A stretch of 64,000 nucleotides of DNA from Psychrobacter sp. DAB_AL43B (GCF_900168255.1 NZ_LT799838.1:558001-622000); one strand, 5' to 3'; positions 1 to 10,279 are shown, numbered from the stretch's first letter. Notes: a model not told the origin generated them from the sequence alone. Numbers and translations: made by a program.

Positions 1-213
1 ACGCGCCAAACCATCATTCAAATCTTGCTCGACAATCGATAAACCATTAGCAATCGCCTCATTGATTTTTTCTTCGTCAATCTCAAGCCCGTAGCCCGTT
101 ACGCCACGATTTTTTTGCAAGTGAGCGAGCAGCTCGCCATTACCACAGCCTAAGTCCAGCACATGTGAGTGCGGTGCGATCCAGCGCTCAGCCAATTGAT
201 GATCCATTCTCAT
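1..213 (-). CDS. metW: MetW methyltransferase-like protein, partial
   Basis: This is the N-terminal part of MetW; the rest lies beyond the left edge. The visible residues begin M-R-M-D-H-Q and contain the SAM-binding motif [13 protein letters not shown], followed by an acidic strand end (GLEID) typical of Rossmann methyltransferases. MetW is the usual partner of MetX and is thought to support homoserine acylation in methionine synthesis. The ATG at 213 overlaps the metX stop codon as ATGA, which implies translational coupling in a metX-metW operon. An internal ATG two codons later is an alternative start. The identification rests on the motif plus the metX neighbour. Confidence 0.9.
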   Translation of the reverse strand, partial: MRMDHQLAERWIAPHSHVLDLGCGNGELLAHLQKNRGVTGYGLEIDEEKINEAIANGLSIVEQDLNDGLAR

Positions 214-1637
214 GAGCGCTCTCCTGCTTTTTGATGACTGCTTTGATGGTTTTTTTGACGATTGTTTTCTACTTGGTTATCAGTCATAAATGGTGCGGTC
301 AAAAAACCTCTGACAGCACCCATATAACGCGGAATATCAAATAAGAATGAGTCATGGCCATGTGGCGCATCGATATTAATATAGCTGACCGGCTTGCCAG
401 TAGCCATCAATGCATCGACAATCTCTTGCGAGCGCTCCGGTGCAAAACGCCAATCAGTGGTAAATGACACGATTAGATATTGGCACTGAGTATGAGCAAA
501 GGCTGCTTTAAGCGCGGTAAGTTCTTGGTGATTGTTCTCACTCATGTTGTCGATATCAGTGCTGCCGGCTAAGGTTTCTGCAATCTCATTCTCGCTAGAA
601 TCTACTTTTACAGAATCAGAATTAGATGAGGTTAACGGATAATCACGCGTCGGGTCAAAATAGTCTAGAGCTTTGGTCATAAGCAAATAGGTATTGGCAT
701 CGAAGTTTTCGCTAAAGCGTTCGCCTTGATAGCGGAGATAGCTTTCGACTTGGAACTCAACATCGTAACCATACATAAACTTGCCCGATTTTAAATCACG
801 GCCGAATTTTGCTTTCATCGCGTCATCGGTTAAATAGGTAATATGCCCAACCATCCGCGCCAAAATAAGCCCGCGACGAGGGTAGGTACCGGCTTGCAGG
901 TAGCGTCCCTCTTTAAAATCAGGATCCGATAAAATCGACTGGCGTGCGACTTCGTTAAAGGCGATGTTTTGTGCGGAGAGCTTTGGTGTACAGGCAATCA
1001 CCACACAGCGCTTAAGTCGATCAGGATAATCGACTGCCCATTGCATGGCTTGCATACCGCCCATTGAGCCACCGACGATGGCATGCCAAACGTCAATGCC
1101 CAAACGGTCTGAGAGCATAGCTTGGGTCTTTACCCAATCTTTAATCGTGACCAGTGGAAAGTCGGGACCATAAGCGCGTCCTTCATCGCCATCGGCTGTA
1201 CTGTCAGGATTAATGGTTGTTGGACCTGTCGATCCAAAGCAGCTGCCGATATTATTCACACAGACGACAAAAAACCGATTGGTATCAATAGCTTTATTAG
1301 GACCAATCATATTGTCCCACCAGCCTGATTTTTTATCATCGGCACTATGAAAACCTGCTGCATGATGACTGCCAGATAAGGCATGACAAATCAGCACCGC
1401 GTTTGATTTAGCGCTATTCAGCGTGCCATAAGTTTCGACTATCAGGTCAAACGAGGGCAGGGTACGGTTGCACTCCAAGGTTAATGGCTCAGCGAAATGA
1501 AAAGTCTGTGGCGTGACAATGCCAACTGAGCCAACTGGGCCAACTGAGCTAACTGAATCAGCATCGTTAACTGAGCTAACAGAATGTGGTTTTTCTTTGG
1601 AGAACTGGTCACTGGTATTATCAGGGCGTGCGTTCAA
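210..1637 (-). CDS. metX: Homoserine O-acyltransferase MetX
   Basis: This alpha/beta-hydrolase-fold enzyme activates L-homoserine with an acyl-CoA, the first committed step of methionine synthesis. The nucleophile Ser is in [12 protein letters not shown], the oxyanion region in [12 protein letters not shown], and the catalytic His in APHGHDSF near the C-terminus. Family members are about 380 residues. This one is about 475, with a Ser/Asn/Glu-rich insertion of roughly 45 residues before the late catalytic Asp region and a long low-complexity N-terminus rich in Val-Gly-Ser. No ATG precedes the conserved core. I chose TTG at 1637 because GAGG lies 5 nt upstream; TTG at 1658 is also open. Acetyl- versus succinyl-CoA preference cannot be told by eye. 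It is coupled to metW by a 4-nt overlap. Confidence 0.92.
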   Translation of the reverse strand: MNARPDNTSDQFSKEKPHSVSSVNDADSVSSVGPVGSVGIVTPQTFHFAEPLTLECNRTLPSFDLIVETYGTLNSAKSNAVLICHALSGSHHAAGFHSADDKKSGWWDNMIGPNKAIDTNRFFVVCVNNIGSCFGSTGPTTINPDSTADGDEGRAYGPDFPLVTIKDWVKTQAMLSDRLGIDVWHAIVGGSMGGMQAMQWAVDYPDRLKRCVVIACTPKLSAQNIAFNEVARQSILSDPDFKEGRYLQAGTYPRRGLILARMVGHITYLTDDAMKAKFGRDLKSGKFMYGYDVEFQVESYLRYQGERFSENFDANTYLLMTKALDYFDPTRDYPLTSSNSDSVKVDSSENEIAETLAGSTDIDNMSENNHQELTALKAAFAHTQCQYLIVSFTTDWRFAPERSQEIVDALMATGKPVSYINIDAPHGHDSFLFDIPRYMGAVRGFLTAPFMTDNQVENNRQKNHQSSHQKAGERS

Positions 1638-2017
1638 AGCTACCTCGCAAGACAACAATCATCAATAAAATAAGAAGGGCAATCTATCGACAAATCGTTT
1701 TGCCGATATTTTTTAAATGGTTTAAGCTAAAAGCGTTTTATTTACACTATTCTTTTGATAATGTGCTCGCCTATTGTATGGCGATGCGCATATGAGTACA
1801 ACCTTCGAGCGCAGTCTTTCAAGCTTAGTTTTTATAGTGGCTAAATAACGAATGGAATGCATAGGCTGCAGCTGCGTATCAAATTGTATAAGTGCACTTT
1901 TGCGATGCGTTATTAATGGATAAAATGCTACACTAACAGAGCGTTAATTTAACACTGACTTAACAATCTTTTATCTCATATTTTCTTTAATTAACCTAAT
2001 CATAAAATAGTGCTGCT
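1638..2017. other. Divergent metX/hemH intergenic region
   Basis: This 380-bp AT-rich spacer separates the divergent metX and hemH starts, so it should hold promoters for both. I see no recognisable riboswitch, RNA gene or convincing -35/-10 pair. Small open frames that cross it lack a ribosome-binding site and are not supported. Confidence 0.5.
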
Positions 2018-3037
2018 ATGAAACCTGAACTGCCCCCACGTATTGCCGTCTTATTAATCAATCTAGGTACGCCTGACGAACCTACTGCACCTGCAGTACG
2101 TCGATATTTGCGTCAGTTTTTATCAGACACGCGAGTGATTGAGATTCCTAAATTATTATGGGCGATTATCCTCAATCTGTTTGTATTACCGAGTCGTCCG
2201 AAGCGTGTAGCAGCAGCCTATGCCAGTATTTGGGATGGCGATTCGCCGATGCGTAACATCCTTAATACTCAAGTTGAGATGTTAGATAAACGTTTGGCTG
2301 AAAGTGCTGCGCCATTTCGCGTTTCCGTTCATTCTGCAATGAGCTACGGTAATCCTGGTTTGCCTGATGTTATGGACAAGCTGCGTAGCGAAGGGGTCGA
2401 TCATTTTGTGATGTTACCTGTATTTCCGCAGTATTCAGCGACCTCAACGGGTGCAGTATATGATGCGATTACCAAATGGTCGCTTAAACAGCGTAATTTG
2501 CCGAATATCACCATAGTCAAAGACTACTTCGCCCATCCTTTATATATCAAAGCATTAGCGGATAGTATTCGCCGCTTTCAAGCGGTACATGGCAAGCCTG
2601 AAAAATTAATGTTTAGTTTCCACGGTATTCCGCAGCCTTATATGGATAAAGGTGATCCTTATCCTAGACGTTGTAAGTGTACCGCTGCGCAAGTCGCTCA
2701 CGAGCTTGGTCTAAAAGATGATGAATGGATTATTAGCTTCCAATCACGCTTTGGTAAGCAAGAATGGGTCAAGCCTTATACCGATGTCATACTTGATGAG
2801 TGGGCGAAGTCAGGCGTGCGCTCCGTCCAAATTCTCAGCCCTGCATTTTCAGCAGACTGTCTTGAGACGTTAGAGGAGCTGGCGATTGAGAACCGTGAGA
2901 ACTTCATTAATGCTGGCGGGCAAGAATATCATTATATTCCAGCGTTGAACGCAGACGAAGCACACATTGATTTATTAGAAGCCATGAGCGCGCCATTGGT
3001 AAAAGGTTGGGCGGGCACATTAGACGGTTGGGCGTAG
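2018..3037 (+). CDS. hemH: Ferrochelatase HemH
   Basis: This enzyme inserts ferrous iron into protoporphyrin IX, the last step of haem synthesis, at the inner face of the cytoplasmic membrane. The 339-residue protein starts with the family segment [14 protein letters not shown]. It has the catalytic His in [18 protein letters not shown] (about residue 202) and the conserved acidic segment [11 protein letters not shown] near residue 283. Length is normal. The gene stands alone, transcribed away from metX, and a strong hairpin terminator follows about 30 bp after the stop. No odd features. Confidence 0.97.
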   Translation: MKPELPPRIAVLLINLGTPDEPTAPAVRRYLRQFLSDTRVIEIPKLLWAIILNLFVLPSRPKRVAAAYASIWDGDSPMRNILNTQVEMLDKRLAESAAPFRVSVHSAMSYGNPGLPDVMDKLRSEGVDHFVMLPVFPQYSATSTGAVYDAITKWSLKQRNLPNITIVKDYFAHPLYIKALADSIRRFQAVHGKPEKLMFSFHGIPQPYMDKGDPYPRRCKCTAAQVAHELGLKDDEWIISFQSRFGKQEWVKPYTDVILDEWAKSGVRSVQILSPAFSADCLETLEELAIENRENFINAGGQEYHYIPALNADEAHIDLLEAMSAPLVKGWAGTLDGWA

Positions 3038-3066
3038 ATGCTATTCTGAGTAAGTCATAAAATATT

Positions 3067-3100
3067 AAAAAATACCGGACATCATGTTCGGTATTTTTTT
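3067..3100 (+). terminator. Rho-independent terminator after hemH
   Basis: The stem AAAAATACCG-AC pairs with GT-CGGTATTTTT around an ATCAT loop, and the right arm runs into a T-tract. Confidence 0.85.
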
Positions 3101-3131
3101 GTCTAAATAATTTTTTTACAAGATAATGGCT

Positions 3132-3470
3132 TTAAAAATCATCATCATTACTCAATTTTGCAGCATCTCTGTCTGCGATATCGACGATATCAGGATAGTC
3201 GCTGTCATCTAAATTATCATCGACCAGTAGCTCATCAATGCGTGATTCGTCAATATTTTGGCGATGCATCGGTGTGAGACCTTGAATGGCATCAGTACCG
3301 ACTTCTGAATTGTCAAACCCTGCGCTATTATCAATGACATCATCATTATCAATAGTATGTAACATAGGGTTGTCTAAATCGACAAGTTGATCATTACTGT
3401 CCATATCCGCGCTCTTGTGGCTAGCGATACCGTTCATCTCTTCTGGCAGTGGAGTTTTTGAGTGTTCCAT
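3132..3470 (-). CDS. Acidic protein of unknown function
   Basis: I do not recognise this 112-residue protein. It is very rich in Asp and Asn, has no Cys, no signal peptide and no membrane segment, and reads as largely disordered, with short repeats of D-x-D-D. The start is credible: AAGGA lies 7 nt before the ATG. It sits between hemH (convergent, with the terminator in between) and the SDR gene. A small acidic cytosolic or DNA-mimic-like protein is conceivable, but nothing in the sequence proves a role. Confidence 0.65.
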   Translation of the reverse strand: MEHSKTPLPEEMNGIASHKSADMDSNDQLVDLDNPMLHTIDNDDVIDNSAGFDNSEVGTDAIQGLTPMHRQNIDESRIDELLVDDNLDDSDYPDIVDIADRDAAKLSNDDDF

Positions 3471-3678
3471 ACTATATTCCTTAATTTTTATGCGTGTTAA
3501 ATTTATTAGAATGTCGTCTTATGGCTATTTTGTACGGTTATCATCATTGCCTCTAGTAGTAAGCTGTCACAGGACGGTAAAAATATGTAAGAGACGCATT
3601 TATTTGAGACGGTAATTTACAAGAGGTTATAGTTGTCTCAAAAAAAAGCGATGCAGCCGAAATAATGCCCTACTGATA

Positions 3679-3711
3679 AAAAAAACGGCTACCGAAGTTG
3701 GTAGCCGTTTA
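3679..3711 (-). terminator. Terminator after the SDR gene
   Basis: A perfect stem, AAACGGCTACC with GGTAGCCGTTT, encloses a 6-nt loop. On the minus strand it is followed by a run of eight T. It ends the transcript of the SDR gene. Confidence 0.88.
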
Positions 3712-3750
3712 AATGTTCTCACGTTATCTATGTAGCTTTTAGCGACTAAT

Positions 3751-4539
3751 TTATTTAGTACCAATTTTACTATTGATAAAGCGCATCAATGAGTCAGGAG
3801 CTACTTGCGATGCTGTGTGTAGCATTTTAGCTGGAAAGCCAATAGGATAATGGGTGCGTGAAATCTTACGATTCGGTTTACCGCTTAGCTTGCATAAGGT
3901 TTTGGCGACATCATCGACGGTTAAATTGATACCCAAACGATCGATACTTGTGACACTAATGTCTTTTGTCATATCAGATTTTACCCATAATGGCATGACG
4001 TCAATTACTTTGATACCCAGCTCAGCGTATTCAATATTTAATCCTTCGGTCAAACCCCGTACAAAAAACTTACTGGCAGAATAAGGAGCAACTTCAGATT
4101 GACCATAAATAGCCGAGGCAGATGAGACGTTAATAATTTTACCGTTTTTGGCATCTGCTAAATGAGGGGCTAACTTGTGACAGCCGATAAGAACGCCTTT
4201 ACAGTTGATATCAATCAATGACAACTGTTTATCCAAATCAGTATTGGGCAACGCGCCACTCACCAAGACGCCCGCATTGTTAATCAATACATCAATGCCC
4301 TCAAAATGATCCATCATGTGATCAATGGCAGTATCCCACGCTTCAGGATCAGTAACATCAAGATGACCATGGACGATACGATTGTCTTTCAGGGCTTTTT
4401 TAAACGCTTTATCATTAATCGCTTGCTCAAGCTCAATCGTGTCAATATCAAACAGACCGACGCTATGACCTTTTGCGACCAGTCGTTTGGCCGTCGCTAA
4501 ACCGATACCGCGTGATGCACCTGTAATTAATATATTCAT
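3751..4539 (-). CDS. Short-chain dehydrogenase/reductase (SDR)
   Basis: This 262-residue classical SDR oxidoreductase has the nucleotide-binding motif TGASRGIG at the N-terminus and an acidic residue after strand 2 (LFDID), which suggests NAD(H). NNAG is present, and the catalytic Ser-Tyr-Lys lies in NVSSASAIYGQ...PYSASK. The substrate cannot be predicted. The C-terminal third (KISRTHYPIGFPAKMLH) resembles SDRs annotated only as 'SDR family oxidoreductase' in Moraxellaceae. It is a single-gene transcript with its own terminator. Confidence 0.9.
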   Translation of the reverse strand: MNILITGASRGIGLATAKRLVAKGHSVGLFDIDTIELEQAINDKAFKKALKDNRIVHGHLDVTDPEAWDTAIDHMMDHFEGIDVLINNAGVLVSGALPNTDLDKQLSLIDINCKGVLIGCHKLAPHLADAKNGKIINVSSASAIYGQSEVAPYSASKFFVRGLTEGLNIEYAELGIKVIDVMPLWVKSDMTKDISVTSIDRLGINLTVDDVAKTLCKLSGKPNRKISRTHYPIGFPAKMLHTASQVAPDSLMRFINSKIGTK

Positions 4540-4754
4540 AATGACTCGCTTAGTAGTGATTAATAGTAGTTATTAATAGTGATTAATGATGACTGAATAG
4601 AAATGTCGTATTAAATAATGGTTTTAACCATATATTAACTATACATTTATTACCCATAGTAAATCCAACTATTGTTCTTTTATTTAGCTTTTAGTATAAC
4701 AAATCATACATAAGCTTTTAGCACTAAGGTGAATTGTATCACTGCTGATGCTTT

Positions 4755-5282
4755 TTATACTTTGCATGGTGCATATAGCTTATATGATAAATCTCTTTCG
4801 AAATCAATGGTTTTGAAACGCCACAAATAAACCAATGCAACAGCATAGACGCCCGTCTCTGCGATTTCTTCTACTATTTGTCCAATGCTTTCAGGAATAA
4901 TAATAGTATTCTCGCCCATATACTCTAGTATTGCTAAGGCCACTACGATGAGATATAAAGAGGCTGGCACGGATTTTAATACCGCCCAAAGATAACGCCA
5001 TGTATAAGCTAATAAGCCAATAATAGACAGATAAACGACTAAAAGAATAGCGTCTTCCCACCAGTCATAAGAATGATTTAACAATGAAAAATCACTTGAA
5101 ATAAATAGCTCTGGCAAATAGTTTAACTCACGACGAATCACCGCAAAAAATATCAATACTGATGCCAGCCAAAAATAGTGACTTTGTTTGGTTTGACTCT
5201 GTATGACATACTGCGCGCAACGTAATATGCACGCTATCAATATGATGATGCCGGGGATTTCGATAATACCGTCTACAGCCAA
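4755..5282 (-). CDS. Small integral membrane protein of unknown function
   Basis: About 175 residues with four to five hydrophobic segments (IIEIPGIIILIACI, YFWLASVLIFFAV, AILLVVYLSIIGLLAY, LYLIVVALAILEY, GVYAVALVYLW). I do not recognise the family. The start is unusual. The longest open frame begins at a TTG inside the polA terminator hairpin. I prefer TTG at 5282, because AGGAG lies 8 nt upstream (5291-5295) and it leaves the hairpin outside the gene. There is no in-frame ATG in the first 100 codons. Confidence 0.6.
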   Translation of the reverse strand: MAVDGIIEIPGIIILIACILRCAQYVIQSQTKQSHYFWLASVLIFFAVIRRELNYLPELFISSDFSLLNHSYDWWEDAILLVVYLSIIGLLAYTWRYLWAVLKSVPASLYLIVVALAILEYMGENTIIIPESIGQIVEEIAETGVYAVALVYLWRFKTIDFERDLSYKLYAPCKV

Positions 5283-5290
5283 AATAAAGG

Positions 5291-5295
5291 CTCCT
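5291..5295 (-). promoter_or_regulatory. Shine-Dalgarno deciding a TTG start
   Basis: AGGAG on the minus strand, 8 nt before TTG at 5282. It is the main reason for rejecting the longer frame that would start inside the terminator. Confidence 0.55.
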
Positions 5296-5302
5296 AATTT
5301 TA

Positions 5303-5336
5303 AAAATAAAAAAAGTGAGCACAATGGCTCACTTTA
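5303..5336 (-). terminator. Terminator after polA
   Basis: The stem AAAGTGAGC/GCTCACTTT has a 6-nt loop. On the minus strand a run of seven T and more T/A follows. It lies about 130 bp beyond the polA stop and directly upstream of the small membrane protein gene. Confidence 0.85.
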
Positions 5337-5463
5337 AGCTAAAAGATAATATATAAATAAAACAGATTTATTATACTGCTAACTATCATACGCAACTGTT
5401 TCTTTAGTTTACGCTGAGAGTGGCAAGTATCTTACGCAGTATTACAACCATTTAATTTAAGGA

Positions 5464-8454
5464 TTAATGCGCCTCGTCCCAGTTTTGTCCACTATCTGTT
5501 TCGACTAATAGTGGTACAGCAAATTCTACATTCCAGCCTTTTCCGACGGCTGTCGTCGTCAAGACATCTTGCATCGCATTAGTAATTAATTGGCTAATAT
5601 CATCAACCTTATCTGCATCGACTTCAAATACCAATTCATCATGGACTTGTAGTAGCATTTTTGCCTGAGATTTTGGTAATACTTTATCGACAGCAATCAT
5701 CGCCAGCTTAATCAAGTCAGCCGCTGAGCCTTGTAATGGCGCATTAATCGCCGCCCGTTCAGCACCCTGCTTGACCATACGATTGCTGTGGTTGATATCA
5801 GGGGTGTAAAGCTTACGACCCAATATGGTCTCGACATAGCCTTGCTCATAAGCGCTGGCACGAGTATTGACCATATAGTTTTTCACACCCGGATAACGCT
5901 CAAAGTACATATCGATATAGTCTTGCGCTTCGCCGCGGCTCATTTGCAGCTGCTTAGCAAGCCCAAAGGCGCTCATACCGTATAGCAGACCAAAGTTAAT
6001 GGCTTTAGCATTACGACGCTCAGTTGAGCTAACATCAGCAACATCTTTCCCTAACACTTCAGCAGCAGTGGCTGCGTGAATATCCAACCCTTCATTAAAT
6101 GCATGAGTGAGATTTTCATCGCCTGAGAAATGCGCCATCAAACGCAGCTCAATTTGCGAGTAATCCGCTGCTAAAATAACGCGACCTGCTGGCGCAATAA
6201 AGGCTTGGCGAATCAGACGCCCAGTAGCGGTTCGGATCGGAATATTTTGTAAATTGGGATCGGTTGAAGATAAACGCCCAGTACTGGTCAGCGCTTGATG
6301 ATAGCTAGTATGTACGCGGTCAGTCTCAGCATCTGCAACGTTATCTAACGCATCGGTATAGGTGCTTTTAAGCTTAGATAGGCTACGATATTCTAGAGTG
6401 ATATCAACCAACGGGTGATCGATTTTTGACAATACCGCTTCGCCAGTCGAATACTGACCTGACTTAGTTTTTTTGCCACCAGCAACGCCTAGTTTTTCAA
6501 ATAGCATCTCGCCAAGTTGCTTAGGAGAACCTAGATTAAATTCCTCGCCAGCAACTTCATACGCGCGTTTTTCTAAAGCGATAATTTCTTCATCAAAACG
6601 TTTAGACAGCTCATTTAAAAATGAACGTTTGATTAAGATACCGTGAGCTTCCATCTGGCAAAGTATTTCAGCCGTTGGGATTTCTAGCTCGTGCAGCAGC
6701 TTAGAATTATTTTCATCATCGGCAAGTTTCTCGCTGAAAATATCGAACAGCTGATAAGTGATATCGGCATCTTCGCAAGCATAATCACTGGCTATATCAA
6801 TAGCCACTTTATCAAAACTGACTTGCTTAGCACCTTTGCCAGCCACATCTTCAAAGCTGATGGTTTGTGTTTGTAGATAATGCCGAGCCAAGTCGTCCAT
6901 GCCATGACGGGTAATCGCGGCATTGATGACGTAGCTGGCAAGCATGGTATCCATTGCCCAATTATTAGGACGCTCATGTATCGCGCCAACTAAGTCGATA
7001 TCATAGTGACTGAGAATATGCGCATCGTACTTTAAGTGTTGACCGATTTTGCCGATATTTGGATTTTCTAAAATTGGTTTGAGACGTGCTAATACTGTAT
7101 CGCGATCAAGTTGCTTTGCCGTTAGTTCATCGTCTTCTAAGCTGTGCGTGAGCGGCACATAATAAGCCTCATGTGCTTGCACCGCAAACGATAGACCGAC
7201 GATTTGTGCCTCGCGCCAATAAACGCTGGTGGTTTCAGTGTCAATGACAAAGTGTGGAGCGGCTTCTAATAACTGAATCAAACTGTCAAATGCAGGCTCA
7301 TCTAAAATGGTATGCCAGGCTTTATCATGGCTTTTACTGTCTTTGATATCATCAATCTTGGTCGATTGTAGATATTTAGCGATTTGCGCTTGTGATTCGG
7401 CATCGGCTTGACTGTCAGCGACACTTTGCGAGCCATGCCCATTAGCGTTGGCGGGATGGTTCGGGTGGTCGAGAGAAGCCAGCTCATTTCTAAACTCAAG
7501 CTCATTATATAACTCACGTAATTCATCTATATGGGCACAAGGGTCGGTATTGATTTTTAAATCGTTCCAATCTTGACCGATATCTAAGTCCGTCACGATG
7601 GTCGCCAGTTTGGCATTGAACGGGATATCATCGGCGTGCTCAATCAAACCCTTTGCACCGCGACCTTTAATAAAGCCAATATGCTTTAACATATTAGCGA
7701 TATCACCATATTCTACGAGCAAGTCTTTCGCCGTTTTTTTACCAATACCGGGCACGCCTTTGATACCGTCAGAGGCGTCACCCATCAAGGTTAAAAAATC
7801 AATCATTTGGTTGGGGTTAATACCAAATTTTTCAATGACCGCTGCGGTGTCGGTTACTTTGCCTGTAAAGCTATCCTCTAATATGACGCAATCATTGACC
7901 AGTTGCATCATATCTTTATCGCCGGTTGAGATGACCACGTGATGACCTTGCTCGACCGCACGGTGAGCAAGCGTACCGATGATATCATCGGCTTCCGCCC
8001 CTTCAATGCGTAACAGTGGAATACCCAACGCGGTCACCAAACGATGGATATAAGGAATTTGCTCTAATAGCTCTATATCGATGGGTGGACGGGCAGCTTT
8101 ATAATCCGCAGACATATGATGGCGAAAAGTCGGTGACTTGGTATCAAAGCAAACCGCCATATGAGTCGGATGATAACGGCGCATCAGCTTTAGCAGCGCA
8201 TTAAGCGTGCCGCGGATGGCGTTGGTTATCAGTCCTTGCGAATTTTGCATGGTTTTTGGCAGCGCATGATAAGTACGAAACAGATAATAAGAGCCATCAA
8301 CTAAAATAAAAGGTGGCTGGTCTTTGTCGACGTGACTGGTGTCCATGGTTGCAACATTTGGCATGGTATCGAAGTTAGGCAACGCTTTAGGATCGAGTGC
8401 TTGGTGGGAGTTGTGGTTATTGTCTGAGCTAGGGTCGGTCATGTGGTCAGTCAT
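5464..8454 (-). CDS. polA: DNA polymerase I
   Basis: This is replicative gap-filling and repair polymerase I with all three domains. The 5' nuclease starts at FILVDGSYYLFR. The 3'-5' exonuclease has its DTE motif (FVIDTETT, about residue 402). The polymerase domain has motif A (DYSQIELRL, about 762), motif B (RRNAKAINFGLLYG) and motif C (LQVHDELVFEV, about 936). The protein is about 996 residues, slightly longer than usual because of a roughly 50-residue Asn/Asp-rich N-terminus and an Ala/Asn/Gln-rich linker before the exonuclease. Starts at GTG 8463, ATG 8454 and ATG 8442 are all open, and none has a strong ribosome-binding site; I chose 8454. It is monocistronic. Confidence 0.97.
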   Translation of the reverse strand: MTDHMTDPSSDNNHNSHQALDPKALPNFDTMPNVATMDTSHVDKDQPPFILVDGSYYLFRTYHALPKTMQNSQGLITNAIRGTLNALLKLMRRYHPTHMAVCFDTKSPTFRHHMSADYKAARPPIDIELLEQIPYIHRLVTALGIPLLRIEGAEADDIIGTLAHRAVEQGHHVVISTGDKDMMQLVNDCVILEDSFTGKVTDTAAVIEKFGINPNQMIDFLTLMGDASDGIKGVPGIGKKTAKDLLVEYGDIANMLKHIGFIKGRGAKGLIEHADDIPFNAKLATIVTDLDIGQDWNDLKINTDPCAHIDELRELYNELEFRNELASLDHPNHPANANGHGSQSVADSQADAESQAQIAKYLQSTKIDDIKDSKSHDKAWHTILDEPAFDSLIQLLEAAPHFVIDTETTSVYWREAQIVGLSFAVQAHEAYYVPLTHSLEDDELTAKQLDRDTVLARLKPILENPNIGKIGQHLKYDAHILSHYDIDLVGAIHERPNNWAMDTMLASYVINAAITRHGMDDLARHYLQTQTISFEDVAGKGAKQVSFDKVAIDIASDYACEDADITYQLFDIFSEKLADDENNSKLLHELEIPTAEILCQMEAHGILIKRSFLNELSKRFDEEIIALEKRAYEVAGEEFNLGSPKQLGEMLFEKLGVAGGKKTKSGQYSTGEAVLSKIDHPLVDITLEYRSLSKLKSTYTDALDNVADAETDRVHTSYHQALTSTGRLSSTDPNLQNIPIRTATGRLIRQAFIAPAGRVILAADYSQIELRLMAHFSGDENLTHAFNEGLDIHAATAAEVLGKDVADVSSTERRNAKAINFGLLYGMSAFGLAKQLQMSRGEAQDYIDMYFERYPGVKNYMVNTRASAYEQGYVETILGRKLYTPDINHSNRMVKQGAERAAINAPLQGSAADLIKLAMIAVDKVLPKSQAKMLLQVHDELVFEVDADKVDDISQLITNAMQDVLTTTAVGKGWNVEFAVPLLVETDSGQNWDEAH

Positions 8455-8596
8455 AAAAGTCACTTATCAGCTATTAGATAAAAATATGTGCTTATTATAA
8501 CGCTAAAATCAGCGCGTGCTGAACTGCTTAAAAGTTACTAGATATTCTTATACTCATAGCTTTTATTGTTAAAGTAACTAAAATTTAACCACACAT

Positions 8597-8634
8597 AAAC
8601 AAAAGAACCCAGACCAGCTGAGTTCTTTTGTTTA
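8597..8634 (-). terminator. Terminator after ohr
   Basis: The long stem CAAAAGAAC-CAG/CTG-GTTCTTTTG has one mismatch and is followed by T/A-rich sequence on the minus strand. It lies just past the ohr stop. Confidence 0.75.
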
Positions 8635-8669
8635 TTAATATCGTCGTTGTTATTACTGAGAGTGAGAGC

Positions 8670-9083
8670 TTATTTTACTTCTGAGGTCACTTCGCTATCA
8701 ACATTACCGTGGGTAGCTTTAGAATATGGGCAGACTTTATTGGCTTTTTCAACCAATTGTTGGAATTCATCAGCAGATAGCTCTGTATTTTCAGCAATAA
8801 CGTGAATTTTAACGGCTAATTGAAAATCTAGGCCTTCACCTTTCATTAAATCTACCGATACTTCAGTAGTAGAATCAAACTTTGCTTTTTCTGCCCCTTT
8901 GACTGCAGCAAGTGCACCATCAAAGCAAGCAGCATAGCCCATAGCGAATAGTTGCTCTGGGTTATTACCGTCTTTACCAGAACCAGGTGCAACCATATTA
9001 ATCGTCAAATCGCTGTCTTGAAGGCTAGCGCTACCTGCACGGCCGCCAGTTACAGAGGCTTTAGTAGAATATAGGGTTTCCAT
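8670..9083 (-). CDS. ohr: Organic hydroperoxide resistance protein (Ohr/OsmC family)
   Basis: This 137-residue thiol peroxidase reduces organic hydroperoxides in the cytoplasm. It has the Ohr start ETLYSTKASVTGGRAG, the first redox Cys in GYAACFDGAL and the second in CPYSKATHGN. Length and motifs fit Ohr better than OsmC. The ATG follows an AAAGGA ribosome-binding site. No OhrR-type repressor gene is adjacent, so regulation is not shown by context. It is a single-gene unit with a terminator. Confidence 0.93.
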   Translation of the reverse strand: METLYSTKASVTGGRAGSASLQDSDLTINMVAPGSGKDGNNPEQLFAMGYAACFDGALAAVKGAEKAKFDSTTEVSVDLMKGEGLDFQLAVKIHVIAENTELSADEFQQLVEKANKVCPYSKATHGNVDSEVTSEVK

Positions 9084-9371
9084 GATTTATCCTTTTATAT
9101 GAATTGTTGTCCATCATTTTTTAGATCGTGTTTTTTAAGTCTTGTTATAGCTAGTTTTAAAATAGCCCATCTAGCATACCAGAGCATCAGGCAAGCTTTA
9201 TATAGCGGCAGTAAAAGTATGCTATGAATTTGTAAGTTCACCTTCTAAGTTCAGAAGCCAAAGAGTAAGTTTGCTATAACTCGTCGTTACAGTAGGGTAA
9301 ACTAGGCGTATAAAATCAGATTTATAACAACCATAATTATTGATACTAGTATTTAAGAAGGACGCCGGAAA

Positions 9372-10265
9372 ATGAATAAATTAATAATGACACCTATTGC
9401 ACTCTCGTTATTGGCGTTTGCGCTTACAGGCTGCGGTGAGGGTGAGGATGCTATTTTTGGCTCGGGTAGCGGTAATAATGAGCTGACAATAAGTACTATT
9501 GAACGCAGCTCAAATGCCATTGCACGAATCGATACCACTTATCGCACAGGCGCACGTGATGTTAAAAAGACCAATATCATAGGCAGTTATAATCAAAATC
9601 TAGATGATTTAGACGTTTCAGTAGTCCTATCAGATAAATTTGAAGGAACGCTTGAAGATAAAAATATCGAAGTGAATGGTCGTATTGTTAAGCGTCCTAT
9701 CTATGAGAAAAATAGCAACAACCAGTTTAACTATGAAACTAATTATAAAACGCTGAATTTATCAGGCAAAAGCGCAAACAGCTATCGTCGCGGCGACCGT
9801 AATAATAAAAGCACAGGCGTACTGACGGATTTGAATAATTATACCGCTATTCCGTCTAACGCTACTTTTCCTTCAGGTTCGGTATGTTATGTTCCTGTAG
9901 CGTCTACAGACCGTTCTTTCTTTAGCTTTAGTCAAAATAAGCGAACTGGATATTTGACATTAGATAAATGGACGGAAGCAGCAGAAAAACAGTTTGGTGA
10001 TAATCGTGCTTCTAAAACAACCTTGCTCAATATCGGTGCAGGTAATAACCAACAAGCTTCGCAAGTCGAGTTTTTTGCCACCAATAATGAACCTAGCTAT
10101 CTTTATAATGGGGTTGAATATAATAAGGTCATTTATAATGCCGACTTTGTGGGTAAAAACCAAAGCCCACCGAATCAAAATGATGTAACAGGAGTGATTG
10201 ACTGTACAATAGTCAATGATATCGCCGCGGACTTTTTAGCAGATCAAATCAAACGTTATTATTAA
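9372..10265 (+). CDS. Predicted lipoprotein of unknown function
   Basis: This 297-residue protein begins with a lipoprotein signal peptide (MNKLIMTPIALSLLAFALTGC); the lipobox LTGC predicts acylation at Cys21. The residue after Cys is Gly, so outer-membrane sorting is expected. The body is Asn/Thr/Ser-rich with many predicted strands and no recognisable domain. Two further Cys residues (SVCYVP and VIDCTIV) could form a disulfide. It is flanked by ohr (divergent) and a terminator. Function unknown. Confidence 0.8.
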   Translation: MNKLIMTPIALSLLAFALTGCGEGEDAIFGSGSGNNELTISTIERSSNAIARIDTTYRTGARDVKKTNIIGSYNQNLDDLDVSVVLSDKFEGTLEDKNIEVNGRIVKRPIYEKNSNNQFNYETNYKTLNLSGKSANSYRRGDRNNKSTGVLTDLNNYTAIPSNATFPSGSVCYVPVASTDRSFFSFSQNKRTGYLTLDKWTEAAEKQFGDNRASKTTLLNIGAGNNQQASQVEFFATNNEPSYLYNGVEYNKVIYNADFVGKNQSPPNQNDVTGVIDCTIVNDIAADFLADQIKRYY

Positions 10266-10279
10266 ATTCAAAAAATATT

